Assembly: GCA_933228895.1 (NCBI GenBank)
Contig: OW121848.1
Span: 133,628,615-133,692,614 of the forward strand
DNA length: 64,000 bases
Direction of reading: 5' to 3'
DNA from: Platycnemis pennipes
Taxonomy: Eukaryota; Arthropoda; Insecta; Odonata; Platycnemididae
Part shown: positions 44,890-55,621 of the stretch, piece by piece
Position numbering within the stretch: position 1 is the stretch's first letter
Layout: every line of letters starts with the position of its first letter
The notes under the pieces: model-generated
Seen by the model: the letters and a program-made list of their open reading frames with translations, nothing else
Told to the model about the DNA's origin: nothing
The model's database searches: none
Position numbers and translations under genes: made by a program

Positions 44890-47780
44890 TTAATTAGATA
44901 CATGAAATATTATATGCCAAATCACTGAATCCAATCAGAGACAAGGATTTCTCAGCCGTGTTGGAAATAGAATCAATATTTCGAGAATGTCGCCGAATCC
45001 AGAAGATCCCTAACATTTTAACCTAAAACTTTTATTTTTATTTCTTAAGCCTCCTTTTGGCTATTTATAAATATTTTTTTTAAAGCTGGTACCCTAAACT
45101 CAGTTATCATGCAGTACCCATATTTATGTATTGTGGATTTTATATATTTCTAGAACAGGGATAAAGGGAAAACCACTTCCAAATACACAATTACTTTTAC
45201 CAGACAGTTTCAATTAGAAAGTGCTGTAGGGGACATTATTCAATATCATAATAATGTATATTTATGAAAATTGCAAATGTCCATCTGCTCAAATAAGTCA
45301 ACTTTGGTCTAAATTGACAGTATGTAAAAAAAAATATCAGCATAGCGATGCACTCTGCACTCATGGTAGGATAGACATTTTAGAAGGTTGGTGGCAGTTT
45401 TGATCTCCACACTTCATTTGCCAATGCCAATGACTGTACAATATTGCTAGCATATCTCACAGCAACTCAAGTCATAAATCAATGCAAAATTATTTTCCCT
45501 CCCTCCCTCCAAAATTATTTTCCCTCAAACCAGTTAACAAGACGTGGACAACCCAAAAAACATATAACAAGTCATAATATGGACCGCGAAAGTTTTAACG
45601 ACTTGATACAGAATTATTGTTTTTACATAGAAGAAAATTTCAATTTGATTTTTAAAAAATTATATTTTTCAAGGCACTGTATGATGTTCTTCAGTAAGTT
45701 TGTTGGTATTTCTGTCAAGTTCATGTCATGCATGGTCTGAGCAACTTTGTTAATATCTTCTCCCTCGCATTTTTAACTACCTAAGTACCTACATTTCATT
45801 TAAGCAATTTTGAAAATACACTTAATAATTAATTTGTTCTTGTTTCTTTGAGGGATCATCTTTAAAAAGGATCTCTTTTATGAAATGTTGCATTTTTGCT
45901 GAATCCACTATGGCATTCCTTGAAGGCATAGCTAAAACTTGGTGCAACCACATAGATTAAATTCACTCGGTCAATAGAAAATGAAATTCATATTCACATG
46001 TTAAAATCATGGTCAATACTATTGTTATCTAGCAGGGAGTTAGCATGATGGAGGGGAAGGTGGAAGACAGAGAGAAAATTCTTAATGCCAACTCAGGAGG
46101 AAAAGAAAACAAAATGAACTGCATTCTCTCCCACTTTGTCAGATTAAATTAGCTGAGGAATTTATTTGTTTTTCGTTCTGAAAATTCATGCTAATAATTT
46201 TCTGGGCACTAAAATTTCATTTCAAATAAAAGTTCATTATTGAGTTATTGTCTGAATGCCAGAACTTGGAAGGGGAAATTTACGAGGTCCAAGGAAGGGC
46301 ACTTGCCTTCCCCCTCCATAGAGAGGAGAACAAAGAAGGATGTTTGTAGCACTGGTAGGCAACAGATATATGGAAAGGCAGAAGCTATGCTGAGATGGTG
46401 GTAGAGGCTCAGGATTGAAAAAACGTGAAGAGAGCTCATTTAAAACCAGTCAAAAAACAAATCAATAGCCATAAAATGGTATCCAAAACTGTATCATAAT
46501 TTTACATTATACTGCATGCTCTACTGCATTACCTAGCCACCTAAATCGTTACTTGCAGTGGATATCATATGTATTTCATCTGTTGATTTTACTTTCCTGG
46601 TGCAGTGAACCTAACATTCCTCATATAAATGTCTTATTTCTCCATCTGTATGCCCTTATTTATCTATTTCACTGAAATTCATGAGCATTTAAAAGAATAT
46701 CATGAACAGAAGAGCATTTCTTCCTGATGACTGGGTATTTGGAAGTGACCATATTTCTTGCACCTACAAATTTAAATGTTCTGATGGAGAGAATATCAGC
46801 TGGTTAGCAATACAGGATGAACAGAAGTTCAATCACAATGAGTAGCAAAAAATAATACCCTGGGGGAATCGTAATATTTTTAAATATATAGCAAGGCTTG
46901 TTGGGACATGCATGAGATTAACTTTTACTTTGTGATAGGTTTAGCTCAAAGGTAGAATGTCGGGATTCAGATGAGAAAATACAAGAAATAATTTAGGGGT
47001 AGCTGTATTTCAATATGTCTATATACCAAATTTATACATAAATGGTATTTCATATATATGTATGGTGGTAGGTATACCCAAGCCTAAAATCAACTTAGTA
47101 TAATTTTCTAAGTACATATCAGAAACTGAAATTAAATTACAGATGGTCTGGGGATACCCTTCACCATACTACCCTGTATTAGTCCATTTCACCTTTAGGT
47201 TTAGTAACATTTGAGTTAAATTTATAGTCATAATTTAAAGAAATTTTGAGCTATGTAATCAGAGCTTAATCCTATGAAATTCATATTTGCTAACAGGTAC
47301 CCACATAGAAAGAATTCATTCATAAGTACCAGTCACCTGTAATGACAACTTTTCAACAAAAAAAAATGATATTTTATCATCAAAATGCATTACTATTGTT
47401 TAGTCTAAGGCAGGAAAAGAAAAATAAAGATATGAAAGTAATGCTATTAGTGTACTGTGAAATTTTTGGATTTTTATTGTTAAATATTAGGTACTCTGTT
47501 ACAAGCATGAAAAAGAAGTTTTATAGTTTCATTCAAAATAAATAAGAAAAATTATTTCAGGATTCTACATGCAACTAGAAGGGTTAAACTAGCTTTTATG
47601 TTGACTACAAAGTAAGATATGATGCTGTTAATTCTAATAAAACAAATTACTGGCTCCAATCATCATGAAATTGCAAGGATTTATTGAGCTATCCCTCACT
47701 CAAAGATTCACTTCTGATTCCTTAACAGTAACCTACTTGAAGCAGAATATCTTCTTCGTAAGTTATAATTACGTAAGAAT
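44890..47780. other. Lectin 1 intron 2, no further feature
   Basis: 2.9 kb of AT-rich intron sequence. A TCCC-rich short repeat lies at about 45499-45532. No additional lectin-like exon is visible. Confidence 0.5.
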
Positions 47781-47784
47781 AATA

Positions 47785-48402
47785 GGAGTCAAAAGCCATT
47801 ACATGGATTTATATGACAGTCGTTAAACCTAGTTTCATGTACTGCTCTATAGTTTGGTGGAAGAGAGCCCAGCAGAAAACTGTAGGGAGTAAACTGAACT
47901 AACTCCAATGAATGGCCTGTATGGGCATTTCAGGGGCGATGAGAACAACCCCAACTCTGGTGCTAGAAACTCTTCTGAACCTCGTTCCACTCCACGTGGA
48001 AGCAGAGGTGCAGGCAAGGACTATGGCTTATCGTCTCAAATGTATGGGACAGTGGTATGACAAAGTAAGTTGCTTTGGTCACAGACAAGTTTGGACGGAG
48101 CTCAGGAAGTCAAGTCCCAACCTTGATATGGGCAGTGATGGAATGATAGCCAGGTTCAACCAATCACCCCTCTACTTCAAAACCCACTTCCTGGATAGGG
48201 AACAGTGGGCTAGAAGGAAGGGAAAGAACTTAATTCTGGGGCCGAGGCATGGTATATGGATGGCTCCAGGAAAGAAGGAAGAGCAGGAGCAGGGGTCTAC
48301 AACTGTAGCACACCAAGGAAGCTCTCAATCCCTCTGGGAAAATATGCTAGGGTGCTCCAGGCAGAGGTATATGCACTTCTGACCTGCGCGTATGCCATTT
48401 AG
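47785..48402 (+). pseudogene. Non-LTR retrotransposon, RT end to RNase H start
   Basis: Reads KAITWIYMTVVKPSFMYCSI, VWWKRAQQKTV, a stop, (M)ACMGISGAMRTTPTLVLET, LLNLVPLHVEAEVQARTMAY, then after a frame change YMDGSRKEGRAGAGVYNC and ARVLQAEVYALLTCAYA before a TAG at 48400. This is the region between RT thumb and RNase H in R1/LOA/I-group elements. YMDGS holds the first catalytic Asp and QAEVYA the catalytic Glu. Three stops or frameshifts show it is dead. The 5' part (endonuclease, RT palm) is absent, as in truncated insertions. Confidence 0.85.
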
Positions 48403-49197
48403 GAGATCTGGATGTTCAACAGACTGATACACATATGCACCGATAGCCAGGCAGCTCTAAAGGCACTGACATCACCATGGTGCAAATCACAGCTGCTTCA
48501 GGAGTGTTGCAAGGCTCTCAATGATATAGGCAGATGCGGCAAAGTGGAACTTTTCCGGGTACCTGGTCATGCAGGCGTTTCCGGAAATGAGATGGCTGAT
48601 GAGCTGGCAAGGGCCAGTTCCAGCCGAAATCCGATTGGGCCAGAGCCAATCATACCTATTGCTACATCAATTGGGATAGAAGAAATCAGAATGTGGGGCT
48701 TGGCCTGGCATTCTGAGATCAGGCGAACCACACCAAGTCTTAGACAGGCCAAACTACATATAGGAGAACCTAGGCCTGGGCTTGCCAAAAGACTTCTGTC
48801 ACTAAACAGGGGTCAATTACGAATGGTAGTGGGACTCCTTACTGGGCACTACCAGGTGATGGGGCACCTGCACCTCCTGGGAATCGTAGATTCATCTAGA
48901 TACAGGTGGTGCAAAGAAGGGGATGAAACCACATCCCACATACTATACAAGTTCCCTGCTGTGATGAGGACTCGAAATAAGTTCCTGAGTTCACCATTTT
49001 TGGAACCCAGGGAGGTAAGGGAAATCCCCATAAGGGACCTGTTGGCCTTCAGCAAGGCAATTGGTCTATATGGGCGATTTCTCCAGAAGGGTGATTGGCA
49101 CAATGGACCAATAGGCCTAAGTGCCTCAGGGCCTCCTTGGGGGAACTCCACCACAACAACAATCTATCTCAGAATAATAGGCCATACATGGCCATAA
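48403..49197 (+). pseudogene. Non-LTR retrotransposon, RNase H domain and C-terminus
   Basis: The 261-codon frame from 48412 continues the RNase H: LIHICTDSQAALKALTSPWC (third catalytic Asp), KVELFRVPGHAGVSGNEMAD (fourth Asp, with the conserved His), then a C-terminal region with RLLSLNRGQLRMVVGLLTGH, YRWCKEGDETTSHILYKFPA and LLAFSKAIGLYGRF. The CxxGxxETxxHxxxxC zinc-like motif of these elements is eroded here (second Cys is Lys/Phe region). All four RNase H acidic residues survive across the two fragments. The frame is open, but upstream breaks mean it is not expressed as an intact protein. It lies antisense in lectin 1 intron 2. Confidence 0.88.
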
Positions 49198-49213
49198 AAG
49201 ATTTAAAACTCAC

Positions 49214-49480
49214 CAAATATAGTTATGAATTCACCCTCTTTCAGCCGATCATGGATCCCAACGAATGCAAAGTCGTGTTTGAAGTTTTCTGTGTGAGGAT
49301 AACGTTTCCAAAGCTGGTGCATAACATTGGACTCTTCTTTTGAGTTGATTATGGCCAAATGACCACCTTCTTTGAAGCAAACTGCATTTGCATCATCGAA
49401 GTTAGGGACTGTCTCAGGGTGAAACTTATAGTAGCCAACTCCAGAAAAAAATCCATAATCATGAGGAACAGGAGGTGGAA
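49214..49480 (-). CDS. C-type lectin 1, exon 2 (N-terminal half of lectin domain)
   Basis: 267 bp with acceptor ...TTCCAAG and donor TTTG-GTGAGT. Encodes VPPPVPHDYGFFSGVGYYKF, HPETVPNFDDANAVCFKEGG, HLAIINSKEESNVMHQLWKR and FAFVGIHDRLKEGEFITIFG. The motifs GYYKFHPE, the first disulfide Cys in AVCFKEGGHLA, and VGIHD are those of the first half of a C-type lectin fold. The exon has the same length and phases as exon 2 of the plus-strand gene. The donor lies only 16 bp from the end of the RNase H frame. Confidence 0.92.
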
Positions 49481-49846
49481 CTTGGAACAGAAAATGGTTA
49501 GTGATAACGTAAAACAATACTAGAAAAAATTGCTTTGATGTAGAACATCAGAAAAACTTTAATTATTGACATAAAAATGCTCTGAGATCAATTGATGTGA
49601 AGAGAAAACCTTAATTGTAGCCTCAACTGCTATTAATTGAAATATCTGGAATGTGGTAGGGATGTGTGCTTTTTGATTAAGAATATTACACAAGCCCCTA
49701 AGTCATTTTGTTCTGAAAGAAAATTGAAAGTAAAGGAAAAAGGTAGCACCATCACATGATTCCAACTGATATCGAAAAAATTTACAAAAATAATTGGGCT
49801 CCATCTATTGAAGGGTCCCGGAGAGCACAAAGTTTGAAGTATACCT

Positions 49847-50060
49847 AATGTAAACCCAATTTTAATGTCTACATGTGTTGCATACTAGAGTTAGATTTTA
49901 GAATTGGGTTTACATTAGGTATACAACTGCAAAATTAGAATTGGGTTTACATTAGGTATACCTACTACTGCAAAATTAGAATTGGGTTTACATTAGGTAG
50001 GTACCTATACTACTGCAAAATTAGAATTGGGTTTACATTAGGTATACTACTGCAAAATTT
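49847..50060. repeat. Minisatellite in lectin 1 intron 1
   Basis: Four direct copies of a 41-48 bp unit centred on GCAAAATTAGAATTGGGTTT and ACATTAGGTATAC (49905-50060). One inverted partial unit (CCTAATGTAAACCCAATTTT) lies at 49847. Copy lengths differ by CTA or GGTA indels. Confidence 0.85.
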
Positions 50061-50666
50061 GTGTTCTCAGGGCTTCAATTATGAATGCTTTGCTGGAATT
50101 CATGATGGACTTTCATTTAGCAGAAGGCTGAATGAAGCTCTCCAATTCTTCTCCAGACAAATGCATATTTAATCCAATGAAAATTTCAAAAAAGACATGC
50201 CTATTCCTCAAAAGCCTCAGTTTCAATATTTCACGCTATTTCATTATGAAACACCTAAAAGGTTAATGTCTTTCTCATACCATTAATCATTAAATTTGAA
50301 ATAAATGATCATTGCGGAAGAAAAGATTTTCTTTAAATATTTTTTTTTAGAATTGGACTTGGAAAATTATAACATGATGGTTAAGTTATAACTTATTTTT
50401 CATTCAGTGTCAATAATTTGCTGGTTTGAACAAAATGCATAAAAATTTTCCTTGAAAAACATGCCATTGCCAGTAAACAACCTAGACACTTCAAGCTATC
50501 TACAGATTTGAATTTGGCATTCAAACATTGCCCTTGAAAAAGGAGGTTAGGTGAAGAATCGACACAAATTCTATCGACACACAAATTTCACACAAAGTGA
50601 GAGATATATTCATGCATACTTGATTATTTAAAATTATTAAATTAATATAATTATTCATTTAGGTAC

Positions 50667-50904
50667 CTGTAATAACTGCAGATAAATGAACTGACTTAAT
50701 TCCATTATACTCCGTGTACTGATGTTCTATGTCTATATTCCAGTTATCGGGTAGGTTCATTGCTGACTTGCCCATCACCAAACGTGTGACAGAATGACCA
50801 GTTAAGTTCTTCCTGTTTGCCAGAGAGAATTTCACTTTTCTGTTGGCTTCTGCAACTTGAACACCTTCAAGCCAGATGGCCATGAATACCAATGGAATTA
50901 TCAT
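50667..50904 (-). CDS. C-type lectin 1, exon 1 (signal peptide and N-terminal domain)
   Basis: 238 bp from ATG to donor ACAG-GTACCT. Encodes signal peptide MIIPLVFMAIWLEGVQVAEA, then NRKVKFSLANRKNLTGHSVT, NLPDNWNIDIEHQY and SVHLSAVIT. NLTG is a possible N-glycosylation site, at a position conserved as NMTG in the paralog. The start was chosen because it opens a hydrophobic leader aligned with that of the paralog. The N-terminal domain has no cysteine. Confidence 0.88.
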
Positions 50905-51000
50905 CAGAGGAATCCAGCTGTTACTCTTGATCAGTGAGGATGTGACAGTTCAAATAGTTTGAATACACTCTCTCTGGTCTATTTTCAAGAGAAGGATTGG

Positions 51001-51007
51001 CTTTATA
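51001..51007 (-). promoter_or_regulatory. TATA-like box upstream of lectin 1
   Basis: TATAAAG on the minus strand, about 100 bp upstream of the ATG. A start site about 30 bp downstream would give a leader of about 70 nt. Prediction by position and sequence only; an upstream leader exon is possible. Confidence 0.45.
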
Positions 51008-51573
51008 TTCGAGCAGTTTCACACCATGAACTGAGTCCAAATCATTCATCATGTCATTTTTTGATTAGAGCCATTTTGAGAATGCTATCATGAATGTGTG
51101 ACATCTTTAAAGGCCCATGATACCCTTTGAACTCATAAATAAATATTATCTTCACAGCACTCTGTGTAACCAATTCAGGGATAAGAAGTATGGTAGAGAG
51201 ACAAATCTATAATCCATTATTTAGGTAAAAAACTGAATTTTACCCAAGTGACTGCTGAATTAAATTGAATGTTTTTGTTTCGTAACTTCGTAACTGAAAT
51301 TCTTAAAATACAAAGGATACACCTATAATGATAGATATTATCCTGTAAACAGTTCAAACAAGTTATTCGTAAGATTGTCAATGGGTGTTTTTTACTATTG
51401 TAAATGCTATGAGTCTTATTAGAAAAAAGTTTTGAAAAGTGCATTTGAATAAATCACTTACAGTGTCATTCATTAGATCTGCTTCAGTTTTTAGACCCGT
51501 TTTAAATGAATTCAGCTATTCCATGGTTTGAAATGGAAAATGTTTTGTAATTTACATTATTTTAGTATTCGAT

Positions 51574-52310
51574 CACTCATCCTCACTCCCATTTCCTATG
51601 GTTTCTTCACATGCTCTTTCACTCTTGTCAATGTTTGAGTTTGTTATGCTCTTCAGGTGCTCCTGAATATCTCTGACATTGTTTTGTAAGGTCGCTATAC
51701 TCCCTGAAAAATTGAGCAAGTATTGGAATGAAATCAGTGTGAAAAATTAGGTATTCATTAATAAGAGAACACTAAAAATAAATATTAAGTATGCCATAAC
51801 TAAATAATAGTCATACAAGTTACATACATATGTCAATAACTTACTTGACAAATAGCACAATTGCTTGGCTAGGCAAATGTCAAGTGTATCCCCTTGCCTG
51901 AAGGTGCATACATGCTGCCTACTTGCTGGTTAAGGGAAAGTGCTGCCAGGGGTTTTTCTTTCATTAGGACCTTGGGTCTTGGTTCTATGGCCAGTGTCTC
52001 TTTCAATAGTGTGCTGGAGGCTGCTTCATCAGATATAGATGGTTTTTCTTCTGACCAATATTTGATGCTCTTTCTTGCAGCATGGCTGGATACACAAAGG
52101 TTTTAGCACTGGGAATTTTTTTCACCCTTACAACGTCATCATCACTGCCTGATGAAGCAGAACAATAAGTCTCTCCAACTATTTTCCTCTTAGGCTTCCT
52201 TTGTCCTAATCCTCTTTCTTCATTTTTTCAACTCGTGACATGAGAGTGTTTTTTTGCTGGCAAGCGAATAACATTTGCCATGGCTCTCTCAAAATTATCT
52301 ACATACAAAA
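51574..52310 (-). pseudogene. Decayed unknown gene or retrocopy between the lectins
   Basis: On the minus strand there is a broken coding-like series. NFERAMANVIRLPAKKHSHV ends at a stop near 52240. QRKPKRKIVGETYCSASSGS and DDDVVRVKKIPSAKTFVYP follow, then with a shift SHAARKSIKYWSEEKPSISD, ASSTLLKETLAIEPRPKVLM, KEKPLAALSLNQQVG (to 51850). After a gap, an acceptor-like TTTTTCAG precedes SIATLQNNVRDIQEHLKSIT, NSNIDKSERACEETIGNGSE, DE and a stop at 51574. The charged, Ser/Glu/Lys-rich composition is protein-like, but I recognise no domain. At least two frameshifts make a functional gene unlikely; it could also be exons of a gene with introns I misplace. Confidence 0.45.
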
Positions 52311-52319
52311 GGAAAGTTG

Positions 52320-53400
52320 CAAATAACATCAAAAGTGAATGATATCATTAATATTAATGCCAGTACATATACACTTCATATGTTACAATTTAATTTGACC
52401 ACTTTACTGCAAAAAATGGTTAAGGATGAATAATTTTATTACCAATTCTGAGAAAGAGAAGTCAAACCATGATCAAAAACAAAAAAGGAGAAAATGTAAT
52501 TCAGCTCAAAGCAATTACGAAAAACTCGCAACAGCTCGTAACTTATATTTTGTATTTTAGAATGCAAAAATACTAATATTTGTACATAAAATTAATTCTT
52601 TAATCCTTTATTCATAAAATCTCACAGAATTCTAGAGCATTGCATAGCTTAAAAAAATGAGCAGCACTATAAATTCATTCACTTGGCATCTTCCAGAGCT
52701 GAGAAATATTTTCAATACTTAAGTATGCCAGGATATGATTTTGATCCTAAAATTAATTTTTACTGACTATTTCACCTTTTCTCTCTAGGAAAGCCATTCC
52801 TGTACACCTAAACCATATTCCCTGGTCACACTGCCTTCCATCCATCTTTTCATCCCTGTATTCAAATTACTCAAAACCATTATGAGTTTTCTTACAGATG
52901 TATCAAGTCCATAGTTTATTTATTCAGCATCCAGAAGTGGTCAGGATATATACTAATTTAATTAGCTAAGTTTACAATACATCTCTGAATGATATTTCAT
53001 CATTGACTTTAGGCTCAGTCCAATGGTTATGAGTTTTCTGTGCAACCCATTAAATACCAAAACGACCATATAAGAGAAAACATAAACTGACAATAAATAT
53101 AGTGTTTGGTGTGTGATGACTGTTTTTTGAATGCAAAAACAATGTATGCTTAACTGATTTAACAAGCCATTTGGATTATAAGACAAAATTCATAAAAATC
53201 AAGCTTTCAAATGTCCTATTTTTGGTGGTTGTTACTGAATGCATGTACCTACTTATGTGGCAGCCTTAAGAAAAATAGTGTCATCAAAAGATATCTGACA
53301 CATACAAAAAAATTTGTGGCAAAGTTGCATCGAATTTATTTTTCATTGGGCAGTTAAAAATTCCTTGCGTAGATGTTGAAATTATGGCTTTCAGTTCAAA
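52320..53400. other. Intergenic, no gene recognised
   Basis: AT-rich intergenic sequence between the remnant and lectin 2 promoter; no supported feature. Confidence 0.4.
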
Positions 53401-53412
53401 GGGCATCAAGGG

Positions 53413-53419
53413 TATAAAA
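53413..53419 (+). promoter_or_regulatory. TATA-like box upstream of lectin 2
   Basis: TATAAAA about 149 bp before the ATG at 53562. A leader from about 53443 would contain an upstream ATG (53462) in another frame. Alternatively, the pyrimidine-rich TTTCCTCCTCAG at 53526-53537 is an acceptor and the leader is spliced from further upstream. Confidence 0.45.
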
Positions 53420-53561
53420 TCCAGTCAACCATACCATGATGACATCCTCTGCTTCAAGGAGATGACATCACTGGCATCTTGTCCCTTGAATCAACTGGCA
53501 TCCTTCTACATTCATTTCTTCTTCTTTCCTCCTCAGACACACCCACCATCATACATAGAAG

Positions 53562-53823
53562 ATGCATATTCCAGCTGCTTTAATAACAGCATTCTTTTGG
53601 CTGTGTGGTTTACTGATAGTGGAGGGAAAGAGTTTTTCAGATGTCAATAGAACAGTGAGATTTTCTCTGGCTAGCAGGAAGAATATGACTGGTCATTCCA
53701 TTACCCACTTTATGATGGATAAGTCATCAATGGAATTACCCGATAACTGGAATATGGAGGTGGAAAACCAATTCATGGAGACAAATGGAAAAAGATCAGT
53801 TCGATTGCTTGCAGTTTTCACTG
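53562..53823 (+). CDS. C-type lectin 2, exon 1 (signal peptide and N-terminal domain)
   Basis: 262 bp from ATG to donor CACTG-GTAAGT. Encodes signal peptide MHIPAALITAFFWLCGLLIV with EG, then DVNRTVRFSLASRKNMTGHS, SSMELPDNWNMEVENQFMET and SVRLLAVFT. The block RKN(M/L)TGHS..H/RL...S.(M/L)PDNWN is shared with lectin 1. An in-frame stop TAG two codons before the ATG fixes the start. Eight extra residues relative to lectin 1 lie around the signal peptide junction. Confidence 0.9.
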
Positions 53824-54039
53824 GTAAGTACCAAGCTAATTAATAAACCAGATGATTGAAGTGCACATGCAAGGATTTCTGTCTCCTATGAAGAAGCTTT
53901 GTTCAATCCAGGTTATTGTTTTCTCATAAGATTAGAACTCATGCACACATTATTGATTGTTTGTTTAAGACCCAGCAGTCACAGTATGAGGTTTTATGCT
54001 GCCATTATGCACAGAAAGGGTGTTGGAAATTGCCGAAGT

Positions 54040-54135
54040 AAAAGGTTTCCTGGACCAGGAATCGAACCACAGATCTTAGTCTTGCTGGGCCAATGCCATG
54101 GTGGGCTGTGCATTGGCCCAGTCAAAAATCTTACA
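54040..54135 (-). mobile_element. tRNA-derived SINE fragment
   Basis: Minus strand GGCCCAGCAAGACTAAGATC then B box GGTTCGATTCC and CAGGAAACC. A short fragment in lectin 2 intron 1. Confidence 0.6.
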
Positions 54136-54283
54136 ATGGTGGCTTATCGCCATTTGCAATAGTTTATAGGTTCTATCCTCATTGAAGATGGCTTCCTTGA
54201 AGCACAACTCCACCTCATGAGTACCATGAATTGATGGAACGTAATTAAAGGTGAATGAGACCTAGCTCCTATAGAGAATCATC

Positions 54284-54936
54284 ATCGGTCAATGATTCTA
54301 ACATTTGTTTGATGCAGCCCTCCACTCAGTTCTTCTATTGGCCAACCTCTCCATATCAAACTAATTCTTCTCTTTTACATCCTTCATAATTTGTTCCCTA
54401 TATCTCATATGAGGCTTGCCTTTTCCATTTTTCCTGTTCACTTTCGCCCCTGTGATTGTCTTCATCAGGCCATCGTGTCTTAAGATATAGCTGATTCAGT
54501 TGCCCTGGCTTCTTTTTAGTTTTCAGTAGACATCTCTTTTCTCCCACTCTTCTTAAGACTTCTTCGTTTGTCACTCTGTCAATCCTTTTAATCTTCATCA
54601 TTCTTCGGTGAAGACCAACATTTCAAATGCTTCCAGCCTTGACTTCTCTGCTGCTGTTATTTCCTGCTCTGCTGCTGCCATCCATGATTCACTGCCATAT
54701 AGTAACATGCTCCAGATGCATGTTTCAATGAAAAATTTCCTCACTTCCACATCTGTATTTGCAGCTGTAACCAGAATCTTCTTTTGGTATAATACCCTTT
54801 TTACCTTGGCTATTCAACAGGCAACTCTTTTACTTCATCCATTACTCGTTACTTGGCTTCCCAGGTAACAGAACTCTTCCATCTCTTCGGTTTTTTGTTA
54901 TCCTAGTTTAACATCAGTCCTGGCTTCTTTTTGTTT
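54284..54936 (-). pseudogene. Non-LTR C-terminal tail with upstream RT part
   Basis: The longest member of the tail family, minus strand. It carries SREVTE.MEEFCYLGSQVT-like sequence upstream (54880-54790), then EVRKFFIETCIWSMLLYGSE, SWMAAAEQEITAAEKSRLEA, RMMKIKRIDRVTNEEVLRRV, GEKRCLLKTKK, LIQLYLKTRWPDED, and the usual 3' end near 54290. Stops and frameshifts are frequent. It reaches left to the insertion site of the hAT element. Confidence 0.82.
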
Positions 54937-54944
54937 GCTGAATA

Positions 54945-55429
54945 CAGCAGTGTCAGAAGTGGGGGGCAGGAGGGGCCGAAGGCTCCCCCCAGAATTTGCC
55001 CCGGGCCCTTTAGAAATGAGTAGCCTTCATTGATAAAAATTAAATTTCTCTTGTTTCCAGCTTGCTTTTTTCCTTCTGAATCATATTCTACCACATTCAT
55101 ATGCTCTTTTAGTGCTATTCTAGTCCCGCGAAAGAAAAAATACTGGCAATTTTCCACAAGAATAAAGACATTTACTTTTGACTTACAACACCATCTTAGA
55201 TGGTGTTGTACACCGAAACCGGTCAAAAGTAAATGTCTTTATTCTTGTGGAAAATTGCCAGTATTTTTTCTTTCGCTATGATATTCCACCAAATCAAGCC
55301 TGAAACAACTACCTTTATTCTAGTCCCTACCCACTCCTATCCAAAAAAATGTGGGCCCTTTTCTTAGGAGCCAGGCCCTTTTTCAAGGTCGCCCCCCCTC
55401 CCCCAGCAAAAACAGTTCCGACACCCCTA
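54945..55429. mobile_element. hAT-type non-autonomous element 4
   Basis: Ends CAGCAGTGTCAGAAGTG (left) and complement TAGGGGTGTCGGAACTG (right). Flanks GCTGAATA (54937-54944) and GCTGCATA (55430-55437) match at seven of eight positions, as expected for an ageing hAT duplication. Subterminal parts are G/C-rich. The middle carries a perfect 55-bp inverted repeat. Confidence 0.82.
55128..55276. repeat. Perfect 55-bp inverted repeat with inner palindrome
   Basis: The arms 55128-55182 and 55222-55276 are exact reverse complements. The 39-bp spacer holds ACAACACCATCT-T-AGATGGTGTTGT and ACACCGAAACCGGTC. The GATGGTGTTGTACACCGAAAC segment resembles stem II plus GAAAC of hammerhead-like motifs in Penelope-like elements and retrozymes; the strand CTNANGA core is imperfect here. 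Confidence 0.9.
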
Positions 55430-55621
55430 GCTGCATACCGATTAATAATTTATGATTATATTTGATCTGATTACTAAAATTGAATGTGATAATATTTTTA
55501 TGGAAATACAAAGGCAATGACAAGGAAAAAATTTACATTTTTTATTACACGAGCATGAATCTCCCAAGGCTGACAATGTATATTACCAAATGAGCCAAAA
55601 TTAACACCAATGCATAATTGA

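Larger units (their letters stand above)
43910..50904 (-). other. C-type lectin gene 1 (three exons, 224 aa)
   Basis: Spliced gene made of exons 50667-50904, 49214-49480 and 43910-44079 on the minus strand, joined by two phase-1 GT-AG introns of 1186 and 5134 bp. The protein would be a secreted single-domain C-type lectin with a conserved N-terminal extension, resembling insect hemolymph lipopolysaccharide-binding proteins, which bind microbial glycans in hemolymph. Signal peptide about 1-20; N-terminal domain about 21-79; lectin domain about 95-224. Cysteines 114 and 216 should form the long disulfide and 194 and 208 the short one. It is the mirror-image paralog of the plus-strand gene at 53562-58315. 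The large second intron has taken up a non-LTR retrotransposon and a SINE, both in or near it on known strands. Function in immunity is inferred from family, not shown. Confidence 0.88.

Noticed and set aside
48567..49154. Open frames on the minus strand within the RNase H region
   Set aside because: Shadows of the plus-strand RNase H frame, with no family resemblance.
49847..50060. CRISPR-like regular repeats
   Set aside because: Eukaryotic intron; repeat and spacer are not separable, the whole unit is repeated. It is a minisatellite.
53384..53650. 88-codon frame overlapping lectin 2 exon 1
   Set aside because: Different frame from the lectin; it crosses a likely acceptor and has no homology signal. 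At most an upstream ORF.
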